From contig USQO01000009.1 of the NCBI GenBank assembly GCA_900556845.1, positions 1 to 42,663 on the forward strand: DNA of 42,663 nucleotides, read 5' to 3'. Positions within the stretch are counted from its first letter, which is position 1. Every line of letters begins with the position of its first letter. The position numbers and the translations under genes were made by a program. Under the pieces are notes generated by a model. That model did not search any database, was not told the origin of the DNA, and saw only the letters and a program-made list of their open reading frames with translations. Source of the stretch: an uncultured Bacteroides sp. (lineage in GTDB: Bacteria; Bacteroidota; Bacteroidia; Bacteroidales; Bacteroidaceae). Below, in pieces: positions 9,317 through 17,053 of the stretch.

Positions 9317-9337
9317 GTACTTTTGAATAGATAATAG

Positions 9338-9391
9338 AAGAAAGCCGTTTCTGTACTTTGACTTGTTTTAAAGTACGGAAACGGCTTTCTT
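9338..9391. terminator. Bidirectional terminator between ABC-F and sulfatase genes
   Basis: Arms 9338-9359 and 9370-9391 are complementary over 22 bp except one mismatch, with T-tracts on both strands. It sits between convergent genes. Confidence 0.9.
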
Positions 9392-9395
9392 TGTA

Positions 9396-10919
9396 TTATG
9401 GAATGATGGGGAAATCTTTAATCTGCTTCCATTCATTACCGTTGTCATTGGGTTGCGGCTTACCCGGTGTACTGCGGCCATCATTGATGTATTTGATGAG
9501 CAGATCGCGCAGTTCTTTTACTTTTTCGGGATATTGGGCTTCCAGATTCTTTTGCTCACAAGGGTCGTTACCCATGTTGTATAACTGTACGGGAGGAAGG
9601 CCTTTCAGTGCTTCCTTGTCCTCGGGTGTAGGATAGCTCCATCCACCGGAGCTGGCGGACAACAATAGTTTCCAGTCGCCTTTGCGGATACTGAATTCTC
9701 CATTGATAGAATGATGTACAATGGCTTCACGGATAGGAGTGGTGTAATTGGTTTCTTTCAGCAGGGGAAGAAGTGAATAGCTGTCTTCTCCTTCGCTATC
9801 GTTTAAGGAAACATGGGTAATAGCTGCCAGCGTTGCCATCCAGTCTGTCAGGCAGATGGTCTGATTCTCTCTGTGTGGAGTTATTCCTTTGGGCCAGCGG
9901 GCGATGCATGGGATGCGGTGTCCGCCATCGAACAAATCGGCTTTGTTTCCACGGTATACGTAGTTGGGCAAATGTCCCTGCTGCTTCATGGATTTTATAT
10001 TCGCAGCCGGACTGCATCCGTTGTCGGACGTAAAGATTATAATTGTGTTTTCATCAATACCTGCCTGTTTTACCGTTTGCATGATTTCTCCTACCAAATG
10101 GTCTACCATCAGCACAAAGTCACCGTAAGCGCCAATACCCGACTTTCCCTGAAATTCTTTAACGGGAAGGATAGGAGTGTGCGGAGCCGGCATGGGTAAA
10201 TAAAGGAAAAAAGGCTGGTCGGCCTGTGCATGCTCGGTAATATAGTTTTGTGCCCGTCTTACAAAGTTAGGCAGACAGTCTTCGTGGTCAAAATCGGATG
10301 CAGTAGGGCCTTTTCTCCAGAAGGCCAGTCCTGTATTGACCGTTGTACGGTCCGGAACAGCAGTAGGCATATTGTTTTCTACATAAACATAAGGGTCCAT
10401 GTCGAGCGAACCGATGATGCCGTAAAAATAATCGAAGCCCCTTTCGGTAGGTCCTTCGGTTATGGGTTGGGTAAAGTCTATGTTTTCTTTTCCTTTATCA
10501 ATGTTGTTCCATACCCAGCCCAGATGCCATTTGCCGATGCAGGCAGTGGTATAACCTCCTCGTTTAAGCACATCGGCTACGGTTTTTCTTCCGGGTTTGA
10601 TAAACGGTTTGTCGTATCCGAACAGAACACCTTCTTTCAAGGTAGAGCGCCAGTTGTAGCGTCCGGTCAGCAGGCTGTAACGCGACGGTGTACTGACAGC
10701 AGAACTGGAATGGGCATCTGTAAAACAAACTCCTTCACTAGCCATACGGTCTAAGTTGGTGGTTTGGATTTTACTTCCGGGATTGTAAGTAGACAAATCG
10801 CCATATCCCAAGTCATCGGTCAGGATGAGAATGATGTTAGGCTGGCTGTTTTCTGCCATTATAGGCTGAATGGCGGTACATGCCAGTGGTACAGATAAAA
10901 ATTTGATGTAGTTTTTCAT
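9396..10919 (-). CDS. Secreted S1-type sulfatase (arylsulfatase-like, Ser-type)
   Basis: 507 aa. Start ATG at 10919 gives a signal peptide (MKNYIKFLSVPLACTAIQPIMA) before the mature domain; the longer frame back to 11237 only overlaps the EamA gene in another frame. Metal-binding DD is in LTDDLGYGD (33-41) and the formylglycine motif is S76-T-P-S-R80, so it is the serine type, which needs an anaerobic radical-SAM maturase encoded elsewhere. GKWHLG and TSDNG are further family hallmarks. It removes sulfate esters from glycans in the periplasm; Bacteroides use such enzymes on host mucin and glycosaminoglycans, but the substrate here is unknown. It is not next to SusC/SusD or glycoside hydrolase genes, which is unusual for a Bacteroides sulfatase. 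Confidence 0.92.
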   Translation of the reverse strand: MKNYIKFLSVPLACTAIQPIMAENSQPNIILILTDDLGYGDLSTYNPGSKIQTTNLDRMASEGVCFTDAHSSSAVSTPSRYSLLTGRYNWRSTLKEGVLFGYDKPFIKPGRKTVADVLKRGGYTTACIGKWHLGWVWNNIDKGKENIDFTQPITEGPTERGFDYFYGIIGSLDMDPYVYVENNMPTAVPDRTTVNTGLAFWRKGPTASDFDHEDCLPNFVRRAQNYITEHAQADQPFFLYLPMPAPHTPILPVKEFQGKSGIGAYGDFVLMVDHLVGEIMQTVKQAGIDENTIIIFTSDNGCSPAANIKSMKQQGHLPNYVYRGNKADLFDGGHRIPCIARWPKGITPHRENQTICLTDWMATLAAITHVSLNDSEGEDSYSLLPLLKETNYTTPIREAIVHHSINGEFSIRKGDWKLLLSASSGGWSYPTPEDKEALKGLPPVQLYNMGNDPCEQKNLEAQYPEKVKELRDLLIKYINDGRSTPGKPQPNDNGNEWKQIKDFPIIP

Positions 10920-10939
10920 GGCGGTTACTTTTATTTTTC

Positions 10940-10947
10940 CAAAGGTA
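10940..10947 (-). promoter_or_regulatory. -7 box for the sulfatase gene
   Basis: Minus-strand TACCTTTG in the 35-nt gap between the EamA stop and the sulfatase ATG. No clear -33 box, so the sulfatase may be co-transcribed with EamA, have its own promoter, or both. Confidence 0.45.
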
Positions 10948-10954
10948 ATAAAAA

Positions 10955-11827
10955 TTATCTTTTTAGAATAATAATTGTTACTGCTGATATAATCAGTCCG
11001 ATTCCTATGGCTATGCTTACGGTAAAAGGTTCGCCGAAAACAAGAATACCGACAGCCACAGCTGTTACCGGCTCCATAGCTCCCAGTACAGAGGTGATGG
11101 TAGAACCGATTCGTTTGATAGCGGCTATGAGTGATAAATTGGAGATAATGGTAGGAATGATGGCCAATAAAAGCAGGTTGTATCCGGCTTCTATAGATGG
11201 AATACTTTGTAGGTCTCCAAGCAAAGATACACCACATGTCAGAAATATGGACCCTATCAGGAATACATAAAATGTCAGTTTTAGTCCTTGAATACTTTTG
11301 CTCTTAAAAGCTCCTACAGCTACCAGATATAAAGCGTATCCCAGTGCGGACAGTAAAACAATCAGTATGCCGGTGAGCGAAAGCGAACCGCTGCCTTCCG
11401 TACTTGACAGGCTGTATACGCCGGTTACAGCTAGTAGGATGGCACTGATTCTCCAAGGTGATTTTTTCTCATGGAAAAATACCATCATAATGACCGTTGT
11501 CAGTACCGGATACATAAAATGAATGGTGGTAGCAATACCGCTGGCCATAAATTTGTAACCCCAGAAAAGAAATAGCGCGGATGCCAGATAGAAGACAGCC
11601 AATAATGCCAGTACGGGTAAATCTGTGATTTTTATCCGGAATGACTCCTTTTTAGCGACCAAAAGTAAGGCCAGACATAGGGTTGCCAACAGGAACCGGT
11701 AAGTAAGAACCGACAGGAAGTTCATACCCTGATTCATGCAGGGAATCACAAAAAGAGGAATCAATCCAAAAGAAGCAGAGGATAGTAGTCCATACAGGAA
11801 GCCACTGAATTTATTTATTTGTATCAT
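10955..11827 (-). CDS. EamA/DMT-family inner-membrane transporter
   Basis: 290 aa, with about ten hydrophobic helices in two EamA repeats (about 8-140 and 150-290), the standard drug/metabolite transporter layout. The second repeat ends in the typical GAMEPVTAVAVGILVFGEPFT followed by a last helix, IGIGLIISAVTIIIL. Members export amino acids, nucleosides or other small metabolites; the substrate is not readable. It lies directly downstream of the rmlB terminator and 35 nt before the sulfatase, which may share its transcript. Confidence 0.9.
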   Translation of the reverse strand: MIQINKFSGFLYGLLSSASFGLIPLFVIPCMNQGMNFLSVLTYRFLLATLCLALLLVAKKESFRIKITDLPVLALLAVFYLASALFLFWGYKFMASGIATTIHFMYPVLTTVIMMVFFHEKKSPWRISAILLAVTGVYSLSSTEGSGSLSLTGILIVLLSALGYALYLVAVGAFKSKSIQGLKLTFYVFLIGSIFLTCGVSLLGDLQSIPSIEAGYNLLLLAIIPTIISNLSLIAAIKRIGSTITSVLGAMEPVTAVAVGILVFGEPFTVSIAIGIGLIISAVTIIILKR

Positions 11828-11844
11828 TTTATAAGCAAAAAAGA

Positions 11845-11879
11845 AGGAATGCCTCTACTGTTTCAATAGAGTCATTCCT
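11845..11879 (-). terminator. Terminator after rmlB
   Basis: Arms 11845-11860 and 11864-11879 form a long stem (16 positions with one or two mismatches), followed on the minus strand by a T-rich run (TTCTTTTTT). Confidence 0.8.
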
Positions 11880-11929
11880 GTAAAAGTTTAGAAATTTATT
11901 GTTGGCGGATATGCGGTTGATTTATACGC

Positions 11930-13069
11930 TTATCTGTTTTTATACATACGTTCGTAATAATTCTGATAATCTCCGCTTGTAACATCTTTTACCCAAGCCT
12001 GATTGTCGAAGTACCAGAAAATGGTCTTGACAATGCCTTCATCAAATTTAGTTTCCGGATACCAACCCAAATCGCGGCTAATTTTTGAAGGATCGATGGC
12101 ATAGCGCTGGTCGTGGCCCAAACGGTCTTTTACGAAGGTTATTAATGAATCGTTTATCCAGTCAATTTTAATCTGGCCATTTTCGTCCAGTTCTTTTTTC
12201 TTTAGGATAGAACGGTAGTCGGGTTGTTCTTCCATGATACGCCGGATGGTTTCGATGGTCAGTTTTACAATTTCCAAATTAGTCTTTTCATTGTGACCTC
12301 CTACGTTGTAAATTTCTCCATCTTTACCGTTGCATACTACCATGTCGATAGCTTTGCAGTGATCTTCTACATAAAGCCAGTCGCGGACATTGCTTCCATC
12401 CCCATAAACGGGGAGACGCTTTCCTTCCAGGATATTCTTTATAATCAGCGGAATCAGTTTTTCCGGGAAATGGTAAGGACCGTAGTTGTTAGAGCAACGT
12501 GTTATTGTTACCGGCATTTTATAAGTGTCACGATAAGCCATGACAATAAGGTCTGCACTGGTCTTTGAAGCACTGTACGGACTATGCGGGCAGAGCGGAG
12601 TTTCTTCGGTAAAATAGCCTTCTGCTCCAAGTGAACCGTATACTTCATCGGTAGATACCTGATGGAAGCGTACCCCTTTTCTCCAGGTGGGGTAGCCGTT
12701 TTCGTCTTTTCCGGTCACCCATGCTTTTCTGGCGGTATCCAGCAAATTTTGCGTACCTAGAATGTTGGTCTGCAAGAATAGTTGTGGATTCTCGATACTA
12801 CGGTCTACATGACTCTCGGCTGCAAAGTTTACGATATAGTCAAACTTATAGTCGGCAAAGAGTCTGTCGGCCAGTTGAGGATCACAAATGTTCCCTTTTA
12901 CGAAGTAGCATCGCTCATTATCAATATCTTTGGCTATTGTGCCTAAGTTACCGGCATAAGTAAGTGCATCCAGTACTACAACACGGATGTCATCATGTTT
13001 TGCTAAAATGTATTTTAAATAATTGGCACCGATAAATCCGGCTGCTCCTGTTACCAAATAGGTCTTCAT
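11930..13069 (-). CDS. rfbB: dTDP-glucose 4,6-dehydratase
   Basis: 379 aa. Converts dTDP-D-glucose to dTDP-4-keto-6-deoxyglucose, step two of dTDP-rhamnose synthesis and the branch point to other deoxysugars. Extended short-chain dehydrogenase: NAD-binding TGAAGFIG (7-14), active-site STDEVYG and YSASK (the Y-x3-K pair), AESHVDRSI and NNYGPYHFPEKLIP are all present. It is an orphan: rmlA, rmlC and rmlD are not adjacent and there is no glycosyltransferase or capsule locus here. A housekeeping copy, rather than one tied to a variable capsule locus, is the likely reading. Confidence 0.96.
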   Translation of the reverse strand: MKTYLVTGAAGFIGANYLKYILAKHDDIRVVVLDALTYAGNLGTIAKDIDNERCYFVKGNICDPQLADRLFADYKFDYIVNFAAESHVDRSIENPQLFLQTNILGTQNLLDTARKAWVTGKDENGYPTWRKGVRFHQVSTDEVYGSLGAEGYFTEETPLCPHSPYSASKTSADLIVMAYRDTYKMPVTITRCSNNYGPYHFPEKLIPLIIKNILEGKRLPVYGDGSNVRDWLYVEDHCKAIDMVVCNGKDGEIYNVGGHNEKTNLEIVKLTIETIRRIMEEQPDYRSILKKKELDENGQIKIDWINDSLITFVKDRLGHDQRYAIDPSKISRDLGWYPETKFDEGIVKTIFWYFDNQAWVKDVTSGDYQNYYERMYKNR

Positions 13070-13093
13070 GTTACGTTTACTTTTTCACTATTG

Positions 13094-13101
13094 CAAATTT
13101 G
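13094..13101 (-). promoter_or_regulatory. Possible -7 box for rfbB
   Basis: CAAATTTG (self-complementary, one base off TAnnTTTG) with CTTG 20 bp upstream on the minus strand. Weak call. Confidence 0.3.
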
Positions 13102-13147
13102 AGAAAGTTTTTTTTATCTTACAAGCTAATCAGGTAAAAAGATGGCT

Positions 13148-13642
13148 TCATTTATCGGATAATTCTATCACTTCAAGGTCTGTGAAATTCCCGTTGTCTA
13201 TTTTGAATCTTACGATTGTCCTTATTGTATGGAAGCCGTATTTTCCGGCTGCTCCCGGATTGATGTGGAGGAGATTCAGTTTCTTGTCGAATAATACTTT
13301 AAGGATATGTGAGTGTCCGCTGATGAAGAGTTGAGGAGGCTCTTCCAATAGCAGGTGTTTGACAGACTTGTCGTATTTTCCCGGATATCCGCCGATATGT
13401 TTCATCAGGACGGTTGTATTCTCAATAGTAAACCGATTGATTTCAGGAAAAACGGTCCGGATGTTCTGACCGTCAATGTTGCCATATACGGCTCTGACTG
13501 GACCTATTTTGCTGAGTCGTTCAATGACTTCAAGAGAGCCGATGTCTCCTGCATGCCATATTTCATCACAATCAGCAAAGTATTGGTTGAAACGTTCGTC
13601 CCAATAGCTGTGTGTATCTGATAATAATCCTATCTGTTTCAT
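13148..13642 (-). CDS. YfcE/MJ0936-type metallophosphodiesterase
   Basis: 164 aa, the short calcineurin-like phosphoesterase family. All metal motifs are present: D8-T-H10 (LLSDTH), GD in HAGDIG, GNID and GHSHI. Members hydrolyse phosphodiester model substrates and some act on 2',3'-cyclic nucleotides; the physiological role is unclear. NPGAAGKYG near the C-terminus is typical. Divergent from ppk1, with the two -7 boxes about 35 bp apart, so a shared regulatory region is possible. Confidence 0.92.
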   Translation of the reverse strand: MKQIGLLSDTHSYWDERFNQYFADCDEIWHAGDIGSLEVIERLSKIGPVRAVYGNIDGQNIRTVFPEINRFTIENTTVLMKHIGGYPGKYDKSVKHLLLEEPPQLFISGHSHILKVLFDKKLNLLHINPGAAGKYGFHTIRTIVRFKIDNGNFTDLEVIELSDK

Positions 13643-13665
13643 CTTTTAATCATTGAAAAACAAGA

Positions 13666-13673
13666 CAAAAATA
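13666..13673 (-). promoter_or_regulatory. -7 box for the phosphodiesterase gene
   Basis: Minus-strand TATTTTTG, a perfect match 24 nt before the ATG at 13642. No good -33 box. Confidence 0.5.
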
Positions 13674-13682
13674 CATTTTTTT

Positions 13683-13714
13683 GTTGTTTATATGCATTCC
13701 TCTTGCTACATTTG
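13683..13714 (+). promoter_or_regulatory. Promoter of ppk1
   Basis: GTTG (13683-13686), 20 bp, TACATTTG (13707-13714). The TTG at 13703 that would open the longest frame overlaps this box, which supports the ATG at 13733 as the start. Confidence 0.65.
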
Positions 13715-13732
13715 AAGAAACCTTGTTGTACT

Positions 13733-15772
13733 ATGGAAAAGAATTATCAATATTTTAACAGAGATATCAGTTGGTTATCTTTTAATTACCGGGTTTTACT
13801 GGAAGCTGATGATGACCGACTGCCTTTATACGATCGGATAAACTTTATTGCTATTTATTCGTCAAATCTGGAAGAATTCTACCGGATTCGGGTTGCCGAA
13901 CATATGAGTGTAGTATCGGGCGAGCATAGTGATGAAGAAACACCGTGCGAAGCTTTACGAATAATTCATGATATAACAACCGAAGTAAACAGGCAATTGG
14001 ATGATAGGGTTCGCATATACGAGGAGAAAATACTGGGTGAGCTCAGGAAGAATCATATCTACTTGTATCAGACTCGAAAAGATGTTCCAGTTGCTTATCA
14101 GTCTTTTATAGAACAATATTTCAGGGAAGAAATTTTTCCTTATTTGCAACCGGTGCCTGTGGATAAAGAACGTCTGCATATTTTTTTAAGAACAAACCGG
14201 CTGTATCTGGCTGTCCGGGTGAGGAAGAATAAAGAGGCAGGTTTTGAATACTTCATTATAAAACTTCCGTATAGTAAAGTTCCTCGTTTTGTAGAGCTTC
14301 CCAAACAGGATGAAAACTATTGTATGATGTTTATGGAAGACATTATCAAAGCAAATTTGCCGGCAATGTTTGTTGGCTATGAAGTGGATTGTAGCTATTG
14401 CTGTAAAATTTCTCGCAATGCAGATATTCATATTGATAATGTGTCTTCGGAAAATGCCGTTGAGCTGTTGAAACAGAAAGTGAAGCAGCGCAAGAACGGA
14501 GCTTTGTGCCGTTTTGTATACGACCGGAATATGCCCTCCGACTTTTTGGATTATCTGGCCGGTGCGTTTGATGTGTGTGCGGATGAACTGGTTCCTGGAG
14601 ATAAACATTTGAATATGGAAGATTTAGCAGTTCTTCCTAATCCCAATCCGAATCTGTTGATGCCTGCAAAACTTGTTCCAATGTACCTGAAAGGGTGGGG
14701 GAGTAGCAGTTTTATGTTCGATAAGATTTCTGCTGGAGATGTATTGCTGCATTATCCTTATCATAGTTTCGATCATTTTATTCATTTTCTTTTTGAAGCT
14801 GCACACGATCCTTTATGCCGTGAAATCATGATTACACAGTATCGTGTTGCCGAGCATTCGGAAGTCATAAACACACTTATCAGTGCTGCTCACAGTGGGA
14901 AAAAAGTAACTGTTTTTGTCGAACTGAAAGCCAGGTTTGATGAAGAAAATAATCTGTATACTGCCGAATTAATGCGTAAGGCCGGTATACACATTATATA
15001 TAGTATACCAGGACTTAAAGTCCATGCAAAAGTGGCATTGGTTTTGCGCGATGCTTCAGTAAAGAGTTTTGCTTGTGTCAGTACTGGCAACTTTAATGAA
15101 AAAACGGCACGTGTATATGCTGACAGTGCACTGTTCACGTCGAAGCCGGATGTCGTGGATGATTTGGTAATGCTTTTTAAAGTTCTGCGTCAGGAAGTAG
15201 AGATTCCTGCATTTAAATCTTTGCTGGTTGCGAGATTTAATCTGTTGCCGGAATTGAAAAAGATGATTGCTCAAGAAATTGCATTTGCCCAGCAAGGAGG
15301 GAAAGGGCGTATTATTCTTAAAATGAATGCTTTGCAGGATAAAGCAATGATTGATGAATTGTATAGAGCCAGTGAAGCTGGAGTGAAAATTGACTTGATT
15401 GTACGGGGAATTTGTTGCTTGATTCCTGAACAATCGTTTAGTAGAAATATACGGGTAACCCGTATTGTGGATACTTATTTGGAGCATGTGCGTATCTGGT
15501 ACTTTGGGAATAATGGTACTCCTAAAGTGTTTATGGGTTCGCCCGACTGGATGAAGCGTAATCTGTATAAACGAATTGAAGCGGTTGTTCCGGTTACTGA
15601 TATAAGGCTTAAACAAGAGTTGATTGATATGCTGGAATTACAGTTAAGGGATAATAGAAAAGCTTGCTGGTTGAAGTCGGATTTGACAAATTTGTTTAAG
15701 CAACAACTGGGAGAAGAGGTCCGTTCTCAATATGATTTTTATAGGTATTTGTGCCGTAAAAATGAGGTGTGA
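13733..15772 (+). CDS. ppk1: Polyphosphate kinase 1
   Basis: 679 aa from ATG 13733 (MEKNYQYFNRDISWLSFN is the usual family start; the upstream TTG at 13703 lies in the promoter). Reversibly transfers the ATP gamma-phosphate to inorganic polyphosphate at the membrane. All four PPK1 domains are present: helical N-terminal (1-100), head (about 120-300) and two phospholipase-D-like catalytic domains (about 310-679). The autophosphorylated histidine is H431 in KVHAKVALV and the second histidine is H585 in TYLEHVRIWYFG. STGNFNEKTARVYAD (450-464) is another hallmark. It stands alone with no adjacent exopolyphosphatase, and is divergent from the phosphodiesterase. Confidence 0.97.
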   Translation: MEKNYQYFNRDISWLSFNYRVLLEADDDRLPLYDRINFIAIYSSNLEEFYRIRVAEHMSVVSGEHSDEETPCEALRIIHDITTEVNRQLDDRVRIYEEKILGELRKNHIYLYQTRKDVPVAYQSFIEQYFREEIFPYLQPVPVDKERLHIFLRTNRLYLAVRVRKNKEAGFEYFIIKLPYSKVPRFVELPKQDENYCMMFMEDIIKANLPAMFVGYEVDCSYCCKISRNADIHIDNVSSENAVELLKQKVKQRKNGALCRFVYDRNMPSDFLDYLAGAFDVCADELVPGDKHLNMEDLAVLPNPNPNLLMPAKLVPMYLKGWGSSSFMFDKISAGDVLLHYPYHSFDHFIHFLFEAAHDPLCREIMITQYRVAEHSEVINTLISAAHSGKKVTVFVELKARFDEENNLYTAELMRKAGIHIIYSIPGLKVHAKVALVLRDASVKSFACVSTGNFNEKTARVYADSALFTSKPDVVDDLVMLFKVLRQEVEIPAFKSLLVARFNLLPELKKMIAQEIAFAQQGGKGRIILKMNALQDKAMIDELYRASEAGVKIDLIVRGICCLIPEQSFSRNIRVTRIVDTYLEHVRIWYFGNNGTPKVFMGSPDWMKRNLYKRIEAVVPVTDIRLKQELIDMLELQLRDNRKACWLKSDLTNLFKQQLGEEVRSQYDFYRYLCRKNEV

Positions 15773-15877
15773 TTGTGGACTTTTTCTACAATAAATGTGG
15801 AATCTGGTAACATTTTTTTGTTTCCTATTTTTTAAAATATTGCTGAGTATTAGTGTTTTATGAATTTGGATGAGATC

Positions 15878-15893
15878 TGGCACACCATTTGAA
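15878..15893 (+). promoter_or_regulatory. Candidate sigma-54 (-24/-12) promoter
   Basis: TGGCAC (15878-15883), 5 bp, TTGAA (15889-15893). This matches the RpoN consensus TGGCAC-N5-TTGCA except for the C of the -12 GC. No TAnnTTTG box with correct spacing is visible before this gene, unlike most others here. Predicted transcript start about 15904. Confidence 0.4.
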
Positions 15894-15928
15894 TATTATT
15901 GGACAGAATGGTTAAAAAGAAAAGCAAT

Positions 15929-16249
15929 ATGAAAAGATTTTTAGTAGGTTTAGTAGTAGTGGTATTAGGTTTTACTTTGGCTTATGCAGAAGATACCAAG
16001 TTAAAGAAAGAAGTTGAAAGTGTGGAAGCATCTGATCCAAAGAAAACACAGCAACTTAATTTTGTAGAGGTATATGTAAATGATGTTCCAGAAAGCATAA
16101 TCGACCGTCTGGCATGCGAAGGTGCAATGGTTAAAGAGGTTTATATGGCCTATCAAGCCAGTGGATTCCGAGTTTATAAAGTTGTAATTATGACAAGTGA
16201 TCTTCACGAGTCGGTACTTTATTTAATGGAAGACGGAAGTGACGCTTAA
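15929..16249 (+). CDS. Small secreted protein, possibly PepSY-like
   Basis: 106 aa from ATG 15929, giving a clean signal peptide (MKRFLVGLVVVVLGFTLAYA, cleavage before EDT). An ATG at 15908 would give 113 aa but leaves almost no leader if the sigma-54-like promoter is real; the TTG at 15899 is unlikely. The mature protein is about 85 aa with a Lys/Glu-rich linker, then a strand-helix-strand-strand pattern (VEVYVNDVPESIIDRL, then VYKVVIM, then VLYLMEDG) like small PepSY/DUF2874-type periplasmic domains. That likeness is a pattern impression, not a confirmed family. Periplasmic location is inferred. It is a single-gene unit between ppk1 and a bidirectional terminator. Confidence 0.75.
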   Translation: MKRFLVGLVVVVLGFTLAYAEDTKLKKEVESVEASDPKKTQQLNFVEVYVNDVPESIIDRLACEGAMVKEVYMAYQASGFRVYKVVIMTSDLHESVLYLMEDGSDA

Positions 16250-16287
16250 AAAAGGATAACGCTTAACTTTTATATATATTGATTATT

Positions 16288-16326
16288 CAGGTGGGCCATT
16301 TTGCTTCAAGCAGAATGGCCCGCCTG
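16288..16326. terminator. Bidirectional hairpin between convergent genes
   Basis: Arms 16288-16306 and 16308-16326 are near-perfect complements (about 19 positions, two mismatches, very short loop). The following T-tract is interrupted (TATTATTTGTTTG), so termination may be partial. Confidence 0.75.
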
Positions 16327-16332
16327 GCTGTA

Positions 16333-16980
16333 TTATTTGTTTGTTTCTTCTTGCAGTCCCAGTTTGCGGATTACAAATTCTTTGATAAAAGCAGTTGTCT
16401 GTTCAATTCCCAGTACCGATGAATCGATGCACAAGTGATAGGTAGCAGCAGCTCCCCATGTGTTATAACTATAGTAATTGTAGTAGGAAGAGCGTTTCTT
16501 GTCGGCTTTTTCCATCAACTCTTCTGCTTCTTCTTCGGTGATGTTGTGAAGTGCCATTAAACGCTTACAGCGGCTTTCGGGTGATGCTGATATAAAGACA
16601 TTCACACATCGGGGATAGTCGCGCAGGATATAGTCTGCACATCTTCCAACAAACAGGCATGACTTTTCTTCAGCCAACTGACGGATGACGTCACTTTGTA
16701 TTTTAAACAGTGCATCATTGCTCAGGTATCCTCCATAAGGAGCAAATCCGTCACCAATAAATGGAAAGCGGGCACCAAATAAGCCGCCAATCATATTTTG
16801 TGAAGCCTTTTCATCTGCCTTTTCAAAGAAAGCCTTGCATAAACCGCTTTCATTGGAAGCTAGTTGAATAAGTTCTTTATCGTAGAAAGCAATATTCAGC
16901 TCCTTGGCAAGTCTTTCGCCTATTTCTTTACCGCCACTTCCTAATTGACGGCCTAAATTTATAACAAAGTGTTTTTCCAT
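16333..16980 (-). CDS. Cytidylate kinase-like family protein
   Basis: 215 aa, AAA_26/cytidylate-kinase-like P-loop protein. The nucleotide-binding loop is GRQLGSGGKEIG (11-22), a GSGG variant of Walker A typical of this family. FYDKELIQLAS and LFVGRCADYIL match the fold, and SRCKRLMALHN is the Arg-rich lid. It is not the housekeeping Cmk; the substrate is unknown. The C-terminal YYNYYSYNTWG-type aromatic stretch is usual in these proteins. It has its own promoter 74 bp downstream of the MATE gene. Confidence 0.88.
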   Translation of the reverse strand: MEKHFVINLGRQLGSGGKEIGERLAKELNIAFYDKELIQLASNESGLCKAFFEKADEKASQNMIGGLFGARFPFIGDGFAPYGGYLSNDALFKIQSDVIRQLAEEKSCLFVGRCADYILRDYPRCVNVFISASPESRCKRLMALHNITEEEAEELMEKADKKRSSYYNYYSYNTWGAAATYHLCIDSSVLGIEQTTAFIKEFVIRKLGLQEETNK

Positions 16981-17004
16981 AATTCGATATTTTATCAGTT
17001 AGAG

Positions 17005-17012
17005 CAAATATA
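17005..17012 (-). promoter_or_regulatory. -7 box for the kinase-like gene
   Basis: Minus-strand TATATTTG, a perfect match 24 nt before the ATG at 16980. Weak -33. Confidence 0.5.
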
Positions 17013-17053
17013 CAAATTCCTTTTAGCTTTTTCCTTTCGTTTATCCAATATTT

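Noticed and set aside
10920..11237. N-terminal extension of the sulfatase frame
   Set aside because: The extra residues read the EamA gene in another frame, and the real signal peptide starts at ATG 10919.
11930..13069. Part of a capsule or O-antigen locus
   Set aside because: No other sugar-nucleotide, glycosyltransferase, flippase or polymerase gene lies nearby.
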